Below the pieces are notes generated by a model that was not told the DNA's origin, ran no database searches, and saw only the letters and a program-made list of their open reading frames with translations. From CAVVSD01 sp963757125 (GTDB lineage: Bacteria; Actinomycetota; Thermoleophilia; Solirubrobacterales; Solirubrobacteraceae), in assembly GCA_963757125.1 (NCBI GenBank), contig CAVWQP010000004.1:1612001-1676000 (forward strand): a DNA stretch of 64,000 nt. The letters run 5' to 3'. Below are positions 57,028-64,000 of the stretch, piece after piece. Each line of letters opens with the position of its first letter. Positions within the stretch are counted from its first letter, which is position 1. The position numbers were made by a program, and so were the translations under genes.

Positions 57028-59403
57028 TCAGCCCGAGGCCGCGGCGATCAGCGCATCCGGGTCGCCCAGGACGTTGTCGCGCCACGACGGCCCGAGGTGG
57101 GGCAGGCTGACGTCCTCCTCGGCGCCGACGAGCAGTCCGAGCACCCGGACGGGCGTGAGCGGCAGGCGATGGACGGGCCGGTCGATGGCGTCCGCGACCG
57201 CGCAGGCGACCGCGGCGCCGACGTTGAGGATCGGGACCTCGCCGGCGCCCTTCGCCCCCAACGGGCCGATCGACGGCGCGCCCTCGTGCAGGTCGATCCG
57301 CACGGGCACGGAGTCGCCCGCGAGCGGCAGCCGGTAGGTCTCGAAGCCCGCCTGCGCCAACCGCCCGTCGGCGCCGAGCGTCAGCTCCTCGTGCAATGCG
57401 TAGCCGAGGCCCTGCACGACGCCGCCCTGGATCTGCCCGTGGATCGCGCGGGGGTTGATCGCACGGCCCACGTCCTGCACGACGCGGTAGTCGAGGACCT
57501 CGACGTGACCGGTGTCGGGATCGACGGCCACGTCGCACTCGTGCACGGCGAAGACGGGCAGGTCGAGCGCCTCGATCATGTGCCCCGCGGCGCAGCCGGG
57601 CATCGCGCCGGCGCCGGGCGCGGTGAACGAGCCGGTGCCGGAGATCGGTCCCGACGTCGCGTTCGCGTGCGCGATGACCTGCAGCACGGTGACCCGGCTG
57701 GCGGGCGCGCCGACGACGCTGACGAACCCGTCCGCCAGCTCGAGATCCTCCGGCGACGCCTCGAGCATGTCGGCGGCGGCGTCGAGGAGCTTGCGGCGCA
57801 CCTCGTCGCCCGCCATCGCGCTCGCCGAGCCGAGCGAGACGGTGGTCCGCCCGCCGCCGACGCCCATGTCGTAGCCGCCGGCATCCGTGTCCGCCGCCTT
57901 GACGACGACGTCCTCCGGGCGCATCCCGAGCCGGTCGGCGACGATCTGCGGCAGCGCCTGGACGAGCGAGCCGGAGCCGATCTCCACGCCCGCGGTGATG
58001 AGGGTCGCGCTCCCGTCGGGGTTGAGGTTGACCGTCGCGGCCGAGGGGCCGACGAAGATGAACCAGGTCCCGACCGTCACCGAGGTGCCCAGCAGGCGGC
58101 CGTCGGCCGGCGGCGCCGGGCGCTGCCCGCGCAGCGCCTCCATCCGCTCGAGCATCGGACCGAGGACGTCGCCTTCGAAGACCTGGCCGGTGGCGCCGAG
58201 GTCGCCGTCGCCGAGGACGTTGCGGCGGCGGAACTCCCAGCGGTCCATCCCCAGCGCGTCGCAGATCTCGTCCGTGTGGCGTTCGAGGGCGAACGTGCAG
58301 TACACGCCGTTGCAGGCCCGGAAGGCGCCGGTCGGCGCGGTGTTCGTGTAGACCGCGCGGCTGACGAGCCGCACCGAGCCCAGGCGGTAGTTGCCGGTGA
58401 GCGTGTGCGCGGTCATCGTCGTGAGGAAGGTCTGCTCGCCGCCGTAGGCGCCGCAGTCCATGAGCACGACCGCCTCACGGCCGACGATCTCGCCGTCGGC
58501 GGTCACCGCGGACCGGATGCGGATCTCGGCGTTCTCGCGCGCGAGCGCCGTGCGCATCTCCTCCTCGCGGGAGAAGCTCATCTTCACCGGGAGGCCCGTC
58601 CGCTGCGCGAGCAGCGCGGCGAACGGCTCGATGCTCGCCTCGTACTTCTGCCCGAAGCCGCCGCCGACGGCGGACGGGACGACGACGCGGACCGCGCTGT
58701 CCGCGCACCCGAGCAGGCGCGCGATCGCGCTGCGCACCGCCCACGGGTACTGCGTGGAGGTCTCGACGACGTGGCGCCCGTCCTCGAAGCGCGCGATGGC
58801 GACGCGCGGCTCGAGCGACGCCTGGTTCTGGCGCCCGACGGCGAACTCGCTCTCGACGACCGTCACGTCGTCGCGGGCGAACGCCGCGTCGGTGTCGCCG
58901 CGCACGACCGTCGCCTCCCAGGCGACGTTGCCGGCACGCAGGCCGCCGGCGACGATCTCCTCGTAGCCCTCCCAGCCGGGATGCAGGTCGCGGGCGCCGG
59001 GCGCCAGCGCCTCGGCCATCGTGAGATGCGCCTCGAGCGGCTCGGTCTCCACGACGATCGTGGCCGCCGCCGCCCGGGCGAGCTCGAGCGTCTCGGCGGC
59101 GACGGCGGCGACCGGCTCGCCGTGGAAGCGCACGTGCTCGCGCGCGAAGAGCGGGTGGTCGGCGATCCCGACGCCGTACAGGCCGGGCGCGTCCGCCTCG
59201 GTGACGACCGCGTGCACCCCAGGCATCGCGAGGGCCGCGCTCACGTCGATGCGCGTGATCCGCCCCGCGGGGACGTCGGCGCGGGCGAGCGCGCCGTGGA
59301 GCATGCCCGCCTCGGCGCGGTCGACGGCGTAGCGCGTGCGGCCGCGCAGCTTGTCCTCGGCGTCGCGGCGCGGGAGATCGCGCCCGATCTGCTCCCCGTT
59401 CAT
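57028..59403 (-). CDS. Xanthine dehydrogenase-family molybdenum-binding large subunit
   Basis: A 791-residue molybdenum hydroxylase subunit. DAEDKLRGRTRYAVD begins the domain, then VVVPSAVGGGFGQKYEAS (Mo-site), TAPTGAFRACNGVYC and GQIQGGVVQGLGYALHEELT. The active Glu occurs in the C-terminal GAKGAGEVPILNVGAAVA. The family oxidises aldehydes, purines or CO; the AYRSFR-type CO signature is not seen. Its ATG overlaps the stop of the Fe-S subunit gene in ATGA. It is the last of a coupled four-gene operon. Confidence 0.9.
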   Translation of the reverse strand: MNGEQIGRDLPRRDAEDKLRGRTRYAVDRAEAGMLHGALARADVPAGRITRIDVSAALAMPGVHAVVTEADAPGLYGVGIADHPLFAREHVRFHGEPVAAVAAETLELARAAAATIVVETEPLEAHLTMAEALAPGARDLHPGWEGYEEIVAGGLRAGNVAWEATVVRGDTDAAFARDDVTVVESEFAVGRQNQASLEPRVAIARFEDGRHVVETSTQYPWAVRSAIARLLGCADSAVRVVVPSAVGGGFGQKYEASIEPFAALLAQRTGLPVKMSFSREEEMRTALARENAEIRIRSAVTADGEIVGREAVVLMDCGAYGGEQTFLTTMTAHTLTGNYRLGSVRLVSRAVYTNTAPTGAFRACNGVYCTFALERHTDEICDALGMDRWEFRRRNVLGDGDLGATGQVFEGDVLGPMLERMEALRGQRPAPPADGRLLGTSVTVGTWFIFVGPSAATVNLNPDGSATLITAGVEIGSGSLVQALPQIVADRLGMRPEDVVVKAADTDAGGYDMGVGGGRTTVSLGSASAMAGDEVRRKLLDAAADMLEASPEDLELADGFVSVVGAPASRVTVLQVIAHANATSGPISGTGSFTAPGAGAMPGCAAGHMIEALDLPVFAVHECDVAVDPDTGHVEVLDYRVVQDVGRAINPRAIHGQIQGGVVQGLGYALHEELTLGADGRLAQAGFETYRLPLAGDSVPVRIDLHEGAPSIGPLGAKGAGEVPILNVGAAVACAVADAIDRPVHRLPLTPVRVLGLLVGAEEDVSLPHLGPSWRDNVLGDPDALIAAASG

Positions 59404-59858
59404 CGGGGCTCCTTCCCGGCCGCCAGGGCAGCCTCGACGATCTGCTCGTAGCCCGTGCAGCGGCAGATGTTGCCCACGAGCGCGTCTCGGACGGCGTCCT
59501 CGCCGGGCGCCGGATCGCGCGCGAGCAGTGCGGTGAGCGACATGAGGACGCCCGGGAAGCACATGCCGCACTGGACGGCGTCGTTGGCCTGCATCGCCGC
59601 CTGCAGCGGGGAGAGACCGTCGCCGTCGGCGAGCGACTCCACCGTGCGGACGGAGCGCCCCTCGACGTGGGCGAGCGGGACGAGGCACGACGTCGCGGGC
59701 TCGTCGTCGACGAGCACCGTGCAGGCGCCGCAGAACCCCTCCTCGCACGCGACCTTCGTCCCCGTCAGGTGCAGGCGCTCGCGCAGCACCGTCGACAGCG
59801 GGGTGAGCGGGGGCGCGTCGACGGTCCGCTCCTGCCCGTTGACCGTGAACGCGATCAC
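59400..59858 (-). CDS. Molybdenum hydroxylase 2Fe-2S subunit
   Basis: A 152-residue iron-sulfur subunit with two 2Fe-2S clusters: plant-type C-x4-C-x2-C in VACEEGFCGACTVLVD followed by TSCLVPLAHVEG, and the second set in AVQCGMCFPGVLM and NICRCTGYEQI. It transfers electrons from the Mo centre to the FAD subunit. It overlaps the large subunit gene by 4 bases and the FAD subunit gene likewise. Confidence 0.92.
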   Translation of the reverse strand: MIAFTVNGQERTVDAPPLTPLSTVLRERLHLTGTKVACEEGFCGACTVLVDDEPATSCLVPLAHVEGRSVRTVESLADGDGLSPLQAAMQANDAVQCGMCFPGVLMSLTALLARDPAPGEDAVRDALVGNICRCTGYEQIVEAALAAGKEPR

Positions 59859-60631
59859 GCCATCGCCTCGAGGGCGCGCGCGAGCAGCGTCGGGAGCACG
59901 TGAACCCGGTACCAGCCGGGTGCCTCGACGCCGTCGCGGGGCGTCAGCTCGCCGGCGTGCGCGCGGGCGGCGGCGACCGGGTCGCCGGTCTCCACCGTGC
60001 GCCAGCGGCGCGGCGTCGCCTCGACCGAGCCGATCGCGACGCGCAGGCCGTCGTCGTCCTCCGCGAGGCTGGCGATCGCAACCGGGTAGTCGCCGGCCTT
60101 GCGCAGCGTCAGGCGCGCGTGCGCGGAGCGGCGCGGCACCGTCGCGGTCACGCCGGTGACGAGCGAGCCCGGCACCGGCCGCAGGTCCTCCAGCGCGACC
60201 TCCTCGGTGCCCGCGGTCGTCGCGACCGTCACGGTGGCGTCGAGCGCGAGCAGCGCCGGGACGAGGTCGGACGCCGGGAACGCCGCCGTCGCCACCGCGC
60301 CGCCGACGGTCGCGTGGGCGCGGACGGCCGGGTTCGCGGAGCGCGCGGCCGCGTCGTGCAGGCCGCGCAGCCGCGGCTCGCCGGCGAGCGCCGCGGCGAT
60401 CTGCGCGTGCGTCGCACCCGCGCCGATCCGCACGGTCCCGTCGTCGATCGCGACCTCCCGCAGGCCGGGGATGCGGTCCAGCGAGACGTAGAGCGGCGGG
60501 TGCGCGTCGCCGCGCAGGGGCGCCCGCATGATCCAGGTGCCGCCCGCGAGCGGGGCCCCGTCGGTTCCCGCGGCCGCGAGCCGCTCGACCGCGTCCTCCG
60601 TCGACTCGGCGAAGACGACGTCCGCGTTCAA
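59855..60631 (-). CDS. Molybdenum hydroxylase FAD-binding (medium) subunit
   Basis: A 258-residue subunit with an FAD_binding_5 module: GTDGAPLAGGTWIMRAPLRG, VRIGAGATHAQIAAAL, and SANPAVRAHATVGGAVATAA, then the CO_deh_flav_C part. A TTG at 60631 is chosen because GGGGAG precedes it and it begins the homology (NADVVFAESTEDA); the TTG-A junction overlaps the stop of the preceding flavoprotein gene. It is part of the coupled operon. Confidence 0.88.
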   Translation of the reverse strand: MNADVVFAESTEDAVERLAAAGTDGAPLAGGTWIMRAPLRGDAHPPLYVSLDRIPGLREVAIDDGTVRIGAGATHAQIAAALAGEPRLRGLHDAAARSANPAVRAHATVGGAVATAAFPASDLVPALLALDATVTVATTAGTEEVALEDLRPVPGSLVTGVTATVPRRSAHARLTLRKAGDYPVAIASLAEDDDGLRVAIGSVEATPRRWRTVETGDPVAAARAHAGELTPRDGVEAPGWYRVHVLPTLLARALEAMA

Positions 60632-61272
60632 CGATCTCCCCAGCGCAGGTTGTTCGCGTAGTCGTCCTCGACGTACGCCTCGATGTCCTCCACGCTCATG
60701 TCCGCCAGCGCCATGTGGTCGCGCCAGATGCGGGCGGGGGGCGCGAGCCCGTCGCGCTCGGGCCAGGCCGACGGCTCCCAGAGCTTCGACCGGATGAACG
60801 CCTTCGCGCAGTGCAGGTACGCCTCGTCGGTCTCGACGACGATCGCGGCGATCGGCGGCTTGCGCCCGTTGCGGTAGCGCTCGAGGAGCTCGGGGTCGCG
60901 GGAGATCGTGGCCCGCCCGTTCACGCGGAGTGTCTCGCGCATGCCGGGGATCATGAACAGGAGCCCGATCCGCCCGGTGGCGACGATGTTGCGGACGGTG
61001 TCGAGCCGCCGGTTGCCCGGCTCGTCGGGCAGCACGAGGGTGCCCGGGCCGACGACGTCGCAGAAGCCGGGGACACCACCCCGGGGGGACGCGTCGCACG
61101 TCCCGTCGTCGCCGACCGTCGCGACGGCGACGAACGGCGAGAGCGCGATGAACGCCCTGCAGTGCTCGTCGAGGTGCGGGATCGCCTTGACCTTGACCGC
61201 CTCGTCGGGCGCGCCGTACAGCTCGGTGATCTCGTCCTGGCTGGTCACAAGGTGCTGCTGGGCGGTGCTCAT
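60628..61272 (-). CDS. PPOX-type flavoprotein (MSMEG_1061 family-like)
   Basis: A 214-residue FMN split-barrel protein: FIALSPFVAVATVGDDGTCD, ASPRGGVPGFCDV, PDEPGNRRLDTVRNI and GRIGLLFMIPGMRETLRVNG are the core. The later YLHCAKAFIRSKLWEP matches the pyridoxamine-phosphate-oxidase-like family often called MSMEG_1061. It leads the molybdenum hydroxylase operon by a 4-base overlap, so it may act with that enzyme or on the same substrate. Confidence 0.85.
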   Translation of the reverse strand: MSTAQQHLVTSQDEITELYGAPDEAVKVKAIPHLDEHCRAFIALSPFVAVATVGDDGTCDASPRGGVPGFCDVVGPGTLVLPDEPGNRRLDTVRNIVATGRIGLLFMIPGMRETLRVNGRATISRDPELLERYRNGRKPPIAAIVVETDEAYLHCAKAFIRSKLWEPSAWPERDGLAPPARIWRDHMALADMSVEDIEAYVEDDYANNLRWGDR

Positions 61273-61412
61273 GCTCGCTCTCCCAGTCCCCGGATTGGCC
61301 TCATGACCGTACGCGATGCGCAGGAGTTGGCGGCTCGGCGTTCGTACACCCGCCGAGGCTCCGATTTCCGGTCTGGGCGCGTGGCCGCTCGGATGGTCTC
61401 ATCGCCGGGGGC

Positions 61413-62075
61413 ATGCATCGGATCACGCGCGGGAGGGCGCTCCTCGGCGTCCTCGCCATCGCGCTGGCCGGCGCCGACGTGGCCACGGCGCAGGTCACGG
61501 ACCCGCCCGCCGAGCTGTGGCGCGACTACCCGCTGACGACCCGGACGGAGACGCCGCCCGTGGTGCCGCAGGCCGCCCGGCGCAGGGCGGCGAGCTCGAC
61601 GAGTCCGTCCGGACCGGGGACGGCGATCCGACGTCGCCGCTCGTGGCCGCGGGCGCCGGGACCTCGTGGTCGTCGCGGCGGGCGCGGCGGCCGGCTGGGC
61701 GCGCCGGGGGCGGCCCCGCGCGCGGCGAGCGGCGCGCGCGAGGTCGTCGCGAGCGTCGCGGGCACCGCGGCCGGCCCGGTGTACGAGGTCGTCTGGCGTC
61801 ACGGCGGGCGGCGCGCGTGCTTCGAGCTCGCCCGCATCGACGGCGACGACGACGACGCCGTCGAGCTGCCCCGCTCCCGGGCGTCGACCTGGCGCGTCGA
61901 GGGCACGCCCCCGGCCGTGACGTCGCTGCGCCTCGACCTGGCGGAGCTGTCCACCCATCTGCGCGCCTCGGGCTGGCAGCCCGCGGGCTCGGGCGATGCC
62001 TGGTACGCCCTGCGCTTCCGGGCGCCTATCCGAAGCTCACACCCTGAGCCAGTGGGAGCTCGTCGGAGAAGTTGA
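61413..62075 (+). CDS. Putative secreted protein, probably frameshifted
   Basis: Starts MHRITRGRALLGVLAIALAG with a signal peptide, then AQVTDPPAELWRDYPLTTRT. From about residue 55 to 105 the frame becomes Arg/Gly/Pro-rich, while other frames there read GELDESVRTGDGDPTSPLVA and VVVAAGAAAGWARRGRPRA. Good sequence resumes with GPVYEVVWRHGGRRACFELA and STWRVEGTPPAVTSLRLDLA. Two or more base differences between about 61580 and 61740 are suspected. The family is unknown; the 3' end overlaps the ALDH gene. Confidence 0.5.
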   Translation: MHRITRGRALLGVLAIALAGADVATAQVTDPPAELWRDYPLTTRTETPPVVPQAARRRAASSTSPSGPGTAIRRRRSWPRAPGPRGRRGGRGGRLGAPGAAPRAASGAREVVASVAGTAAGPVYEVVWRHGGRRACFELARIDGDDDDAVELPRSRASTWRVEGTPPAVTSLRLDLAELSTHLRASGWQPAGSGDAWYALRFRAPIRSSHPEPVGARRRS

Positions 62076-63552
62076 TCGTGTTCGTGGCGCGGCGCATGTA
62101 CGCGCGCCATGCGTCCGAGCCCGACTCGCGCCCTCCGCCGGTTGTCTTCTCGCCACCGAAGGCCCCGCCGATCTCCGCGCCGGAGGTCCCGATGTTGACG
62201 TTCACGATCCCGCAGTCCGAGCCGTCCGCCGCGATGAACCGCTCCGCCTCGCGCTGGTCGCGCGTGAAGATGCTCGACGACAGGCCCTGCGGGACGCCGT
62301 TGTGCAGCGCGATGGCCTCGTCGAGCTCGCGGTACGTCATGACGTAGAGGATCGGCGCGAAGGTCTCGGTGCGCACGATCTCCGTCTGAGCCGGCATCCG
62401 CACGATCGCCGGCTCGACGTAGACAGCGTCCGGCGCGGTGTCGCGGCGCGCGCCCCCGACGACGATCTCGCCGCCGTCGGCGACCGCGCGGTGCAGCGCG
62501 GCGACCATCGCCTCGTGCGCGCGGACGTCGATGAGCGGCCCGACGAGCGTCCCGTCGTCGAACGGGTCGCCGACCTGCAGGGACCCGAAGATCTCCGCGA
62601 GCCGCCCGACGAGCGCGTCGGCGACGTCCTCGTGCACGATGAGCCGCCGCATCGACGTGCAGCGCTGGCCCGCGGTGCCCGCGGCCGCGAACGTGATCCC
62701 GCGCGCGGCGAGCTCGAGATCGGCCGAGGGCGCGACGACCGCCGCGTTGTTGCCGCCGAGCTCGAGCAGCGCCCGGCCGAAGCGCGCCGCGATCCTCGGC
62801 GCGACCGCCGCGCCCATCCGCTCCGAGCCGGTCGCGCTCAGGAGCGCGACGTCCGGGCTGTCGACCAGCGCCTGCGCTGCATCGGCATCCGCGATCGCCA
62901 GGACGCTCAGGTCGGCCGGCGCGCCGCAGTCGGCCGCCGCCCGGTCGAGCAGCGCGCTGCACGCCATCGCCGTCAGCGCCCCCGCGGGCGACGGCTTCCA
63001 CACGACGGTGTCGCCGCAGACGAGCGCGACCGCGGTGTTCCAGCTCCACACCGCCGCGGGGAAGTTGAAGGCGCTGATGACGCCCACGACGCCGAGTGGG
63101 TGCCACGTCTCCATGAGGCGGTGGCCCGGGCGCTCGGACGGCATCGTCCGGCCGTCGAGCTGGCGCGACAGGCCGACCGCGAAGTCGCAGACGTCGATCA
63201 TCTCCTGCGCCTCGCCGAGCGCCTCGGAGCGGATCTTGCCCACCTCGATCGTGATGAGGTCGGCGATGTCGCCCTTGTGCTCGGTCAGCAGCTCGGCCCA
63301 GCGCTTCACGAGGGAGCCGCGCACGGGTGCGGGCACGGCGCGCCATGCGTCGAACGCCTCGCGCGCCGCCGCCACGGCCGCCAGGACCCCGTCGCGATCG
63401 ACGGACGCGACCACGAACAGGTCCTCGCCGGTGATCGGCGACCGGGCGGTGACGGATGGCGACGGGGCGTCCTCGAGCTGCGCCCCGCAACGCCGCAGCG
63501 CGTCGCGGGCCCGCGTGCGTAGCTCCTCGGTGGTCGTGGTCGTCAGCGTCAT
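62026..63552 (-). CDS. Aldehyde dehydrogenase, ALDH7-like (aminoadipate semialdehyde/piperideine-6-carboxylate)
   Basis: A 508-residue NAD-dependent dehydrogenase. ISAFNFPAAVWSWNTAVALV, the Glu in LLELGGNNAAVVAPS and the catalytic Cys in AGTAGQRCTSMRRLI are seen, and FGGEKTTGGGRESGSDAWRA near the end is a strong ALDH7 mark. The enzyme probably oxidises alpha-aminoadipate semialdehyde (piperideine-6-carboxylate), a lysine catabolic step. GGAG precedes the ATG, nine bases after the FAD oxidase stop. Confidence 0.88.
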   Translation of the reverse strand: MTLTTTTTEELRTRARDALRRCGAQLEDAPSPSVTARSPITGEDLFVVASVDRDGVLAAVAAAREAFDAWRAVPAPVRGSLVKRWAELLTEHKGDIADLITIEVGKIRSEALGEAQEMIDVCDFAVGLSRQLDGRTMPSERPGHRLMETWHPLGVVGVISAFNFPAAVWSWNTAVALVCGDTVVWKPSPAGALTAMACSALLDRAAADCGAPADLSVLAIADADAAQALVDSPDVALLSATGSERMGAAVAPRIAARFGRALLELGGNNAAVVAPSADLELAARGITFAAAGTAGQRCTSMRRLIVHEDVADALVGRLAEIFGSLQVGDPFDDGTLVGPLIDVRAHEAMVAALHRAVADGGEIVVGGARRDTAPDAVYVEPAIVRMPAQTEIVRTETFAPILYVMTYRELDEAIALHNGVPQGLSSSIFTRDQREAERFIAADGSDCGIVNVNIGTSGAEIGGAFGGEKTTGGGRESGSDAWRAYMRRATNTINFSDELPLAQGVSFG

Positions 63553-63561
63553 CCGGTCTCC

Positions 63562-64000
63562 TCAGACGATGTTGGCCTCGGCGATGGGCGACCGCTCCGC
63601 GAAGCGCTCGGCGCGCAGGGGCGCGACGTCGACGAACGGCTCGCGGCCGAGGACGAGGTCGGCGACGATCTCGCCGGTCGCCGGCGCCTGGCAGAAGCCG
63701 TGCCCCGAGAAGCCCGTCGCGTACAGGAACCGCCCCACGTCGGGCGACTCGCCGATGAGGGCGCTGGCGTCCGGCGTGTTCTCGTAGAGCCCGGCCCAGC
63801 CCTCCGTGATCGCGAGGTCCGCCAGCCCGGGCGCGCAGCGTCCGGCGGCCTCCCGCAGCGCCGACTCCCAGGACGGCGCGTAGGAGGCATCGAGTCCCGG
63901 CGCCTCCGTGGGGTCCGACATGCCGAGCAGCAGCCCGGCGCCTGCGCCGTGGAAGTAGAAGGTGCTGCTGAAGTCGATGGTGAACGGCAGGTCCGGCGTC
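63562..64000 (-). CDS. FAD-dependent amine/amino-acid oxidase, C-terminal part (runs off right edge)
   Basis: About 146 residues of a DAO-type oxidase: DFSSTFYFHGAGAG, GLLLGMSDPTEAPGLD and the FAD-contact end YATGFSGHGFCQAPATGEIV. The frame stays open to the window edge, so the N-terminal FAD Rossmann motif is outside. Enzymes of this group include sarcosine, pipecolate and lysine-derived amine oxidases. It directly precedes the ALDH7-like gene, suggesting it makes the aldehyde/imine substrate of that enzyme. Confidence 0.82.
   Translation of the reverse strand, partial: TPDLPFTIDFSSTFYFHGAGAGLLLGMSDPTEAPGLDASYAPSWESALREAAGRCAPGLADLAITEGWAGLYENTPDASALIGESPDVGRFLYATGFSGHGFCQAPATGEIVADLVLGREPFVDVAPLRAERFAERSPIAEANIV

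Noticed and set aside
1..64000. CRISPR array
   Set aside because: No regularly spaced identical repeats of 24-40 bases were seen; the only short arrays are the 11-bp regulatory units and the protein heptads.

Overview
The window is very GC-rich, densely packed actinobacterial chromosome. An adenosylcobalamin-dependent (class II) ribonucleotide reductase, PhoA, PIG-L and DUF4260 proteins, several DHA2 drug exporters and many small TetR/MarR/LacI/GntR units suggest a soil or freshwater actinomycete. My best guess is class Thermoleophilia (Solirubrobacter, Conexibacter or Patulibacter relatives), but no 16S gene or other marker is present to prove it. Both edges cut genes: a molybdopterin oxidoreductase on the left and an FAD amine oxidase on the right.

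Layout. 0-5.8 kb: molybdoenzyme end, a translationally coupled operon of two SnoaL-like proteins and an HSL-type esterase, a membrane GAF-PAS-PP2C signalling phosphatase and a HAD phosphatase. 5.8-9.6 kb: DHA2 exporter divergent from an ECF sigma factor with a SnoaL tail, then CsbD, a small hypothetical and a methyltransferase. 9.6-14.8 kb: regulator-rich block (TetR, GntR/FadR, MarR) around an MhqO/MhqD-like quinone-detoxification pair; identical operator palindromes link that pair to the MarR gene 3 kb away. 14.8-22 kb: alkaline phosphatase with a PHO-box-like repeat, another exporter, AhpD-like protein, dihydroxy-acid dehydratase, NAD epimerase and glucose-dehydrogenase-like enzyme. 22-31 kb: secreted and coiled-coil proteins, alpha/beta hydrolases (one fused to a LuxR DNA-binding domain), nrdJ, an SDR and a LacI regulator with its palindrome. 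31-39.9 kb: tmk and holB arranged divergently, nitrilase, PHP phosphoesterase, a TetR-DUF4260 unit with a perfect 19-bp operator, a frameshifted murB, PIG-L deacetylase and a CynX-type transporter.

39.9-48.2 kb is an apparent genomic island. An intact tRNA-Thr(CGT) lies at the left, and a 46-nt copy of its 3' half lies 8.2 kb to the right, the classic footprint of tRNA-targeted integration. No integrase is visible. The cargo is a decayed hydrolase fragment, an alpha/beta hydrolase, an acyl-CoA synthetase, a heavily frameshifted GH15 glucoamylase-like gene and, most interestingly, a trypsin-like protease next to a protein joining a Schlafen-type AlbA_2 domain to a GT4 glycosyltransferase. I propose this pair as a candidate uncharacterised protease/glycosyltransferase conflict system.

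48.2-64 kb: aldo/keto reductase (frameshifted), DHA2 exporter preceded by four 11-bp direct repeats, small membrane proteins, haloacid dehalogenase, cupin, alcohol dehydrogenase, an arsenic cluster (arsM-arsR divergent from arsC), a four-gene xanthine-dehydrogenase-type molybdenum hydroxylase operon, and an FAD oxidase plus ALDH7 pair that could serve lysine/pipecolate degradation. A striking secondary signal is the number of single-base frameshifts in otherwise well-conserved genes, several of them explained by one extra G/C; either the assembly is imperfect or several genes are recent pseudogenes.
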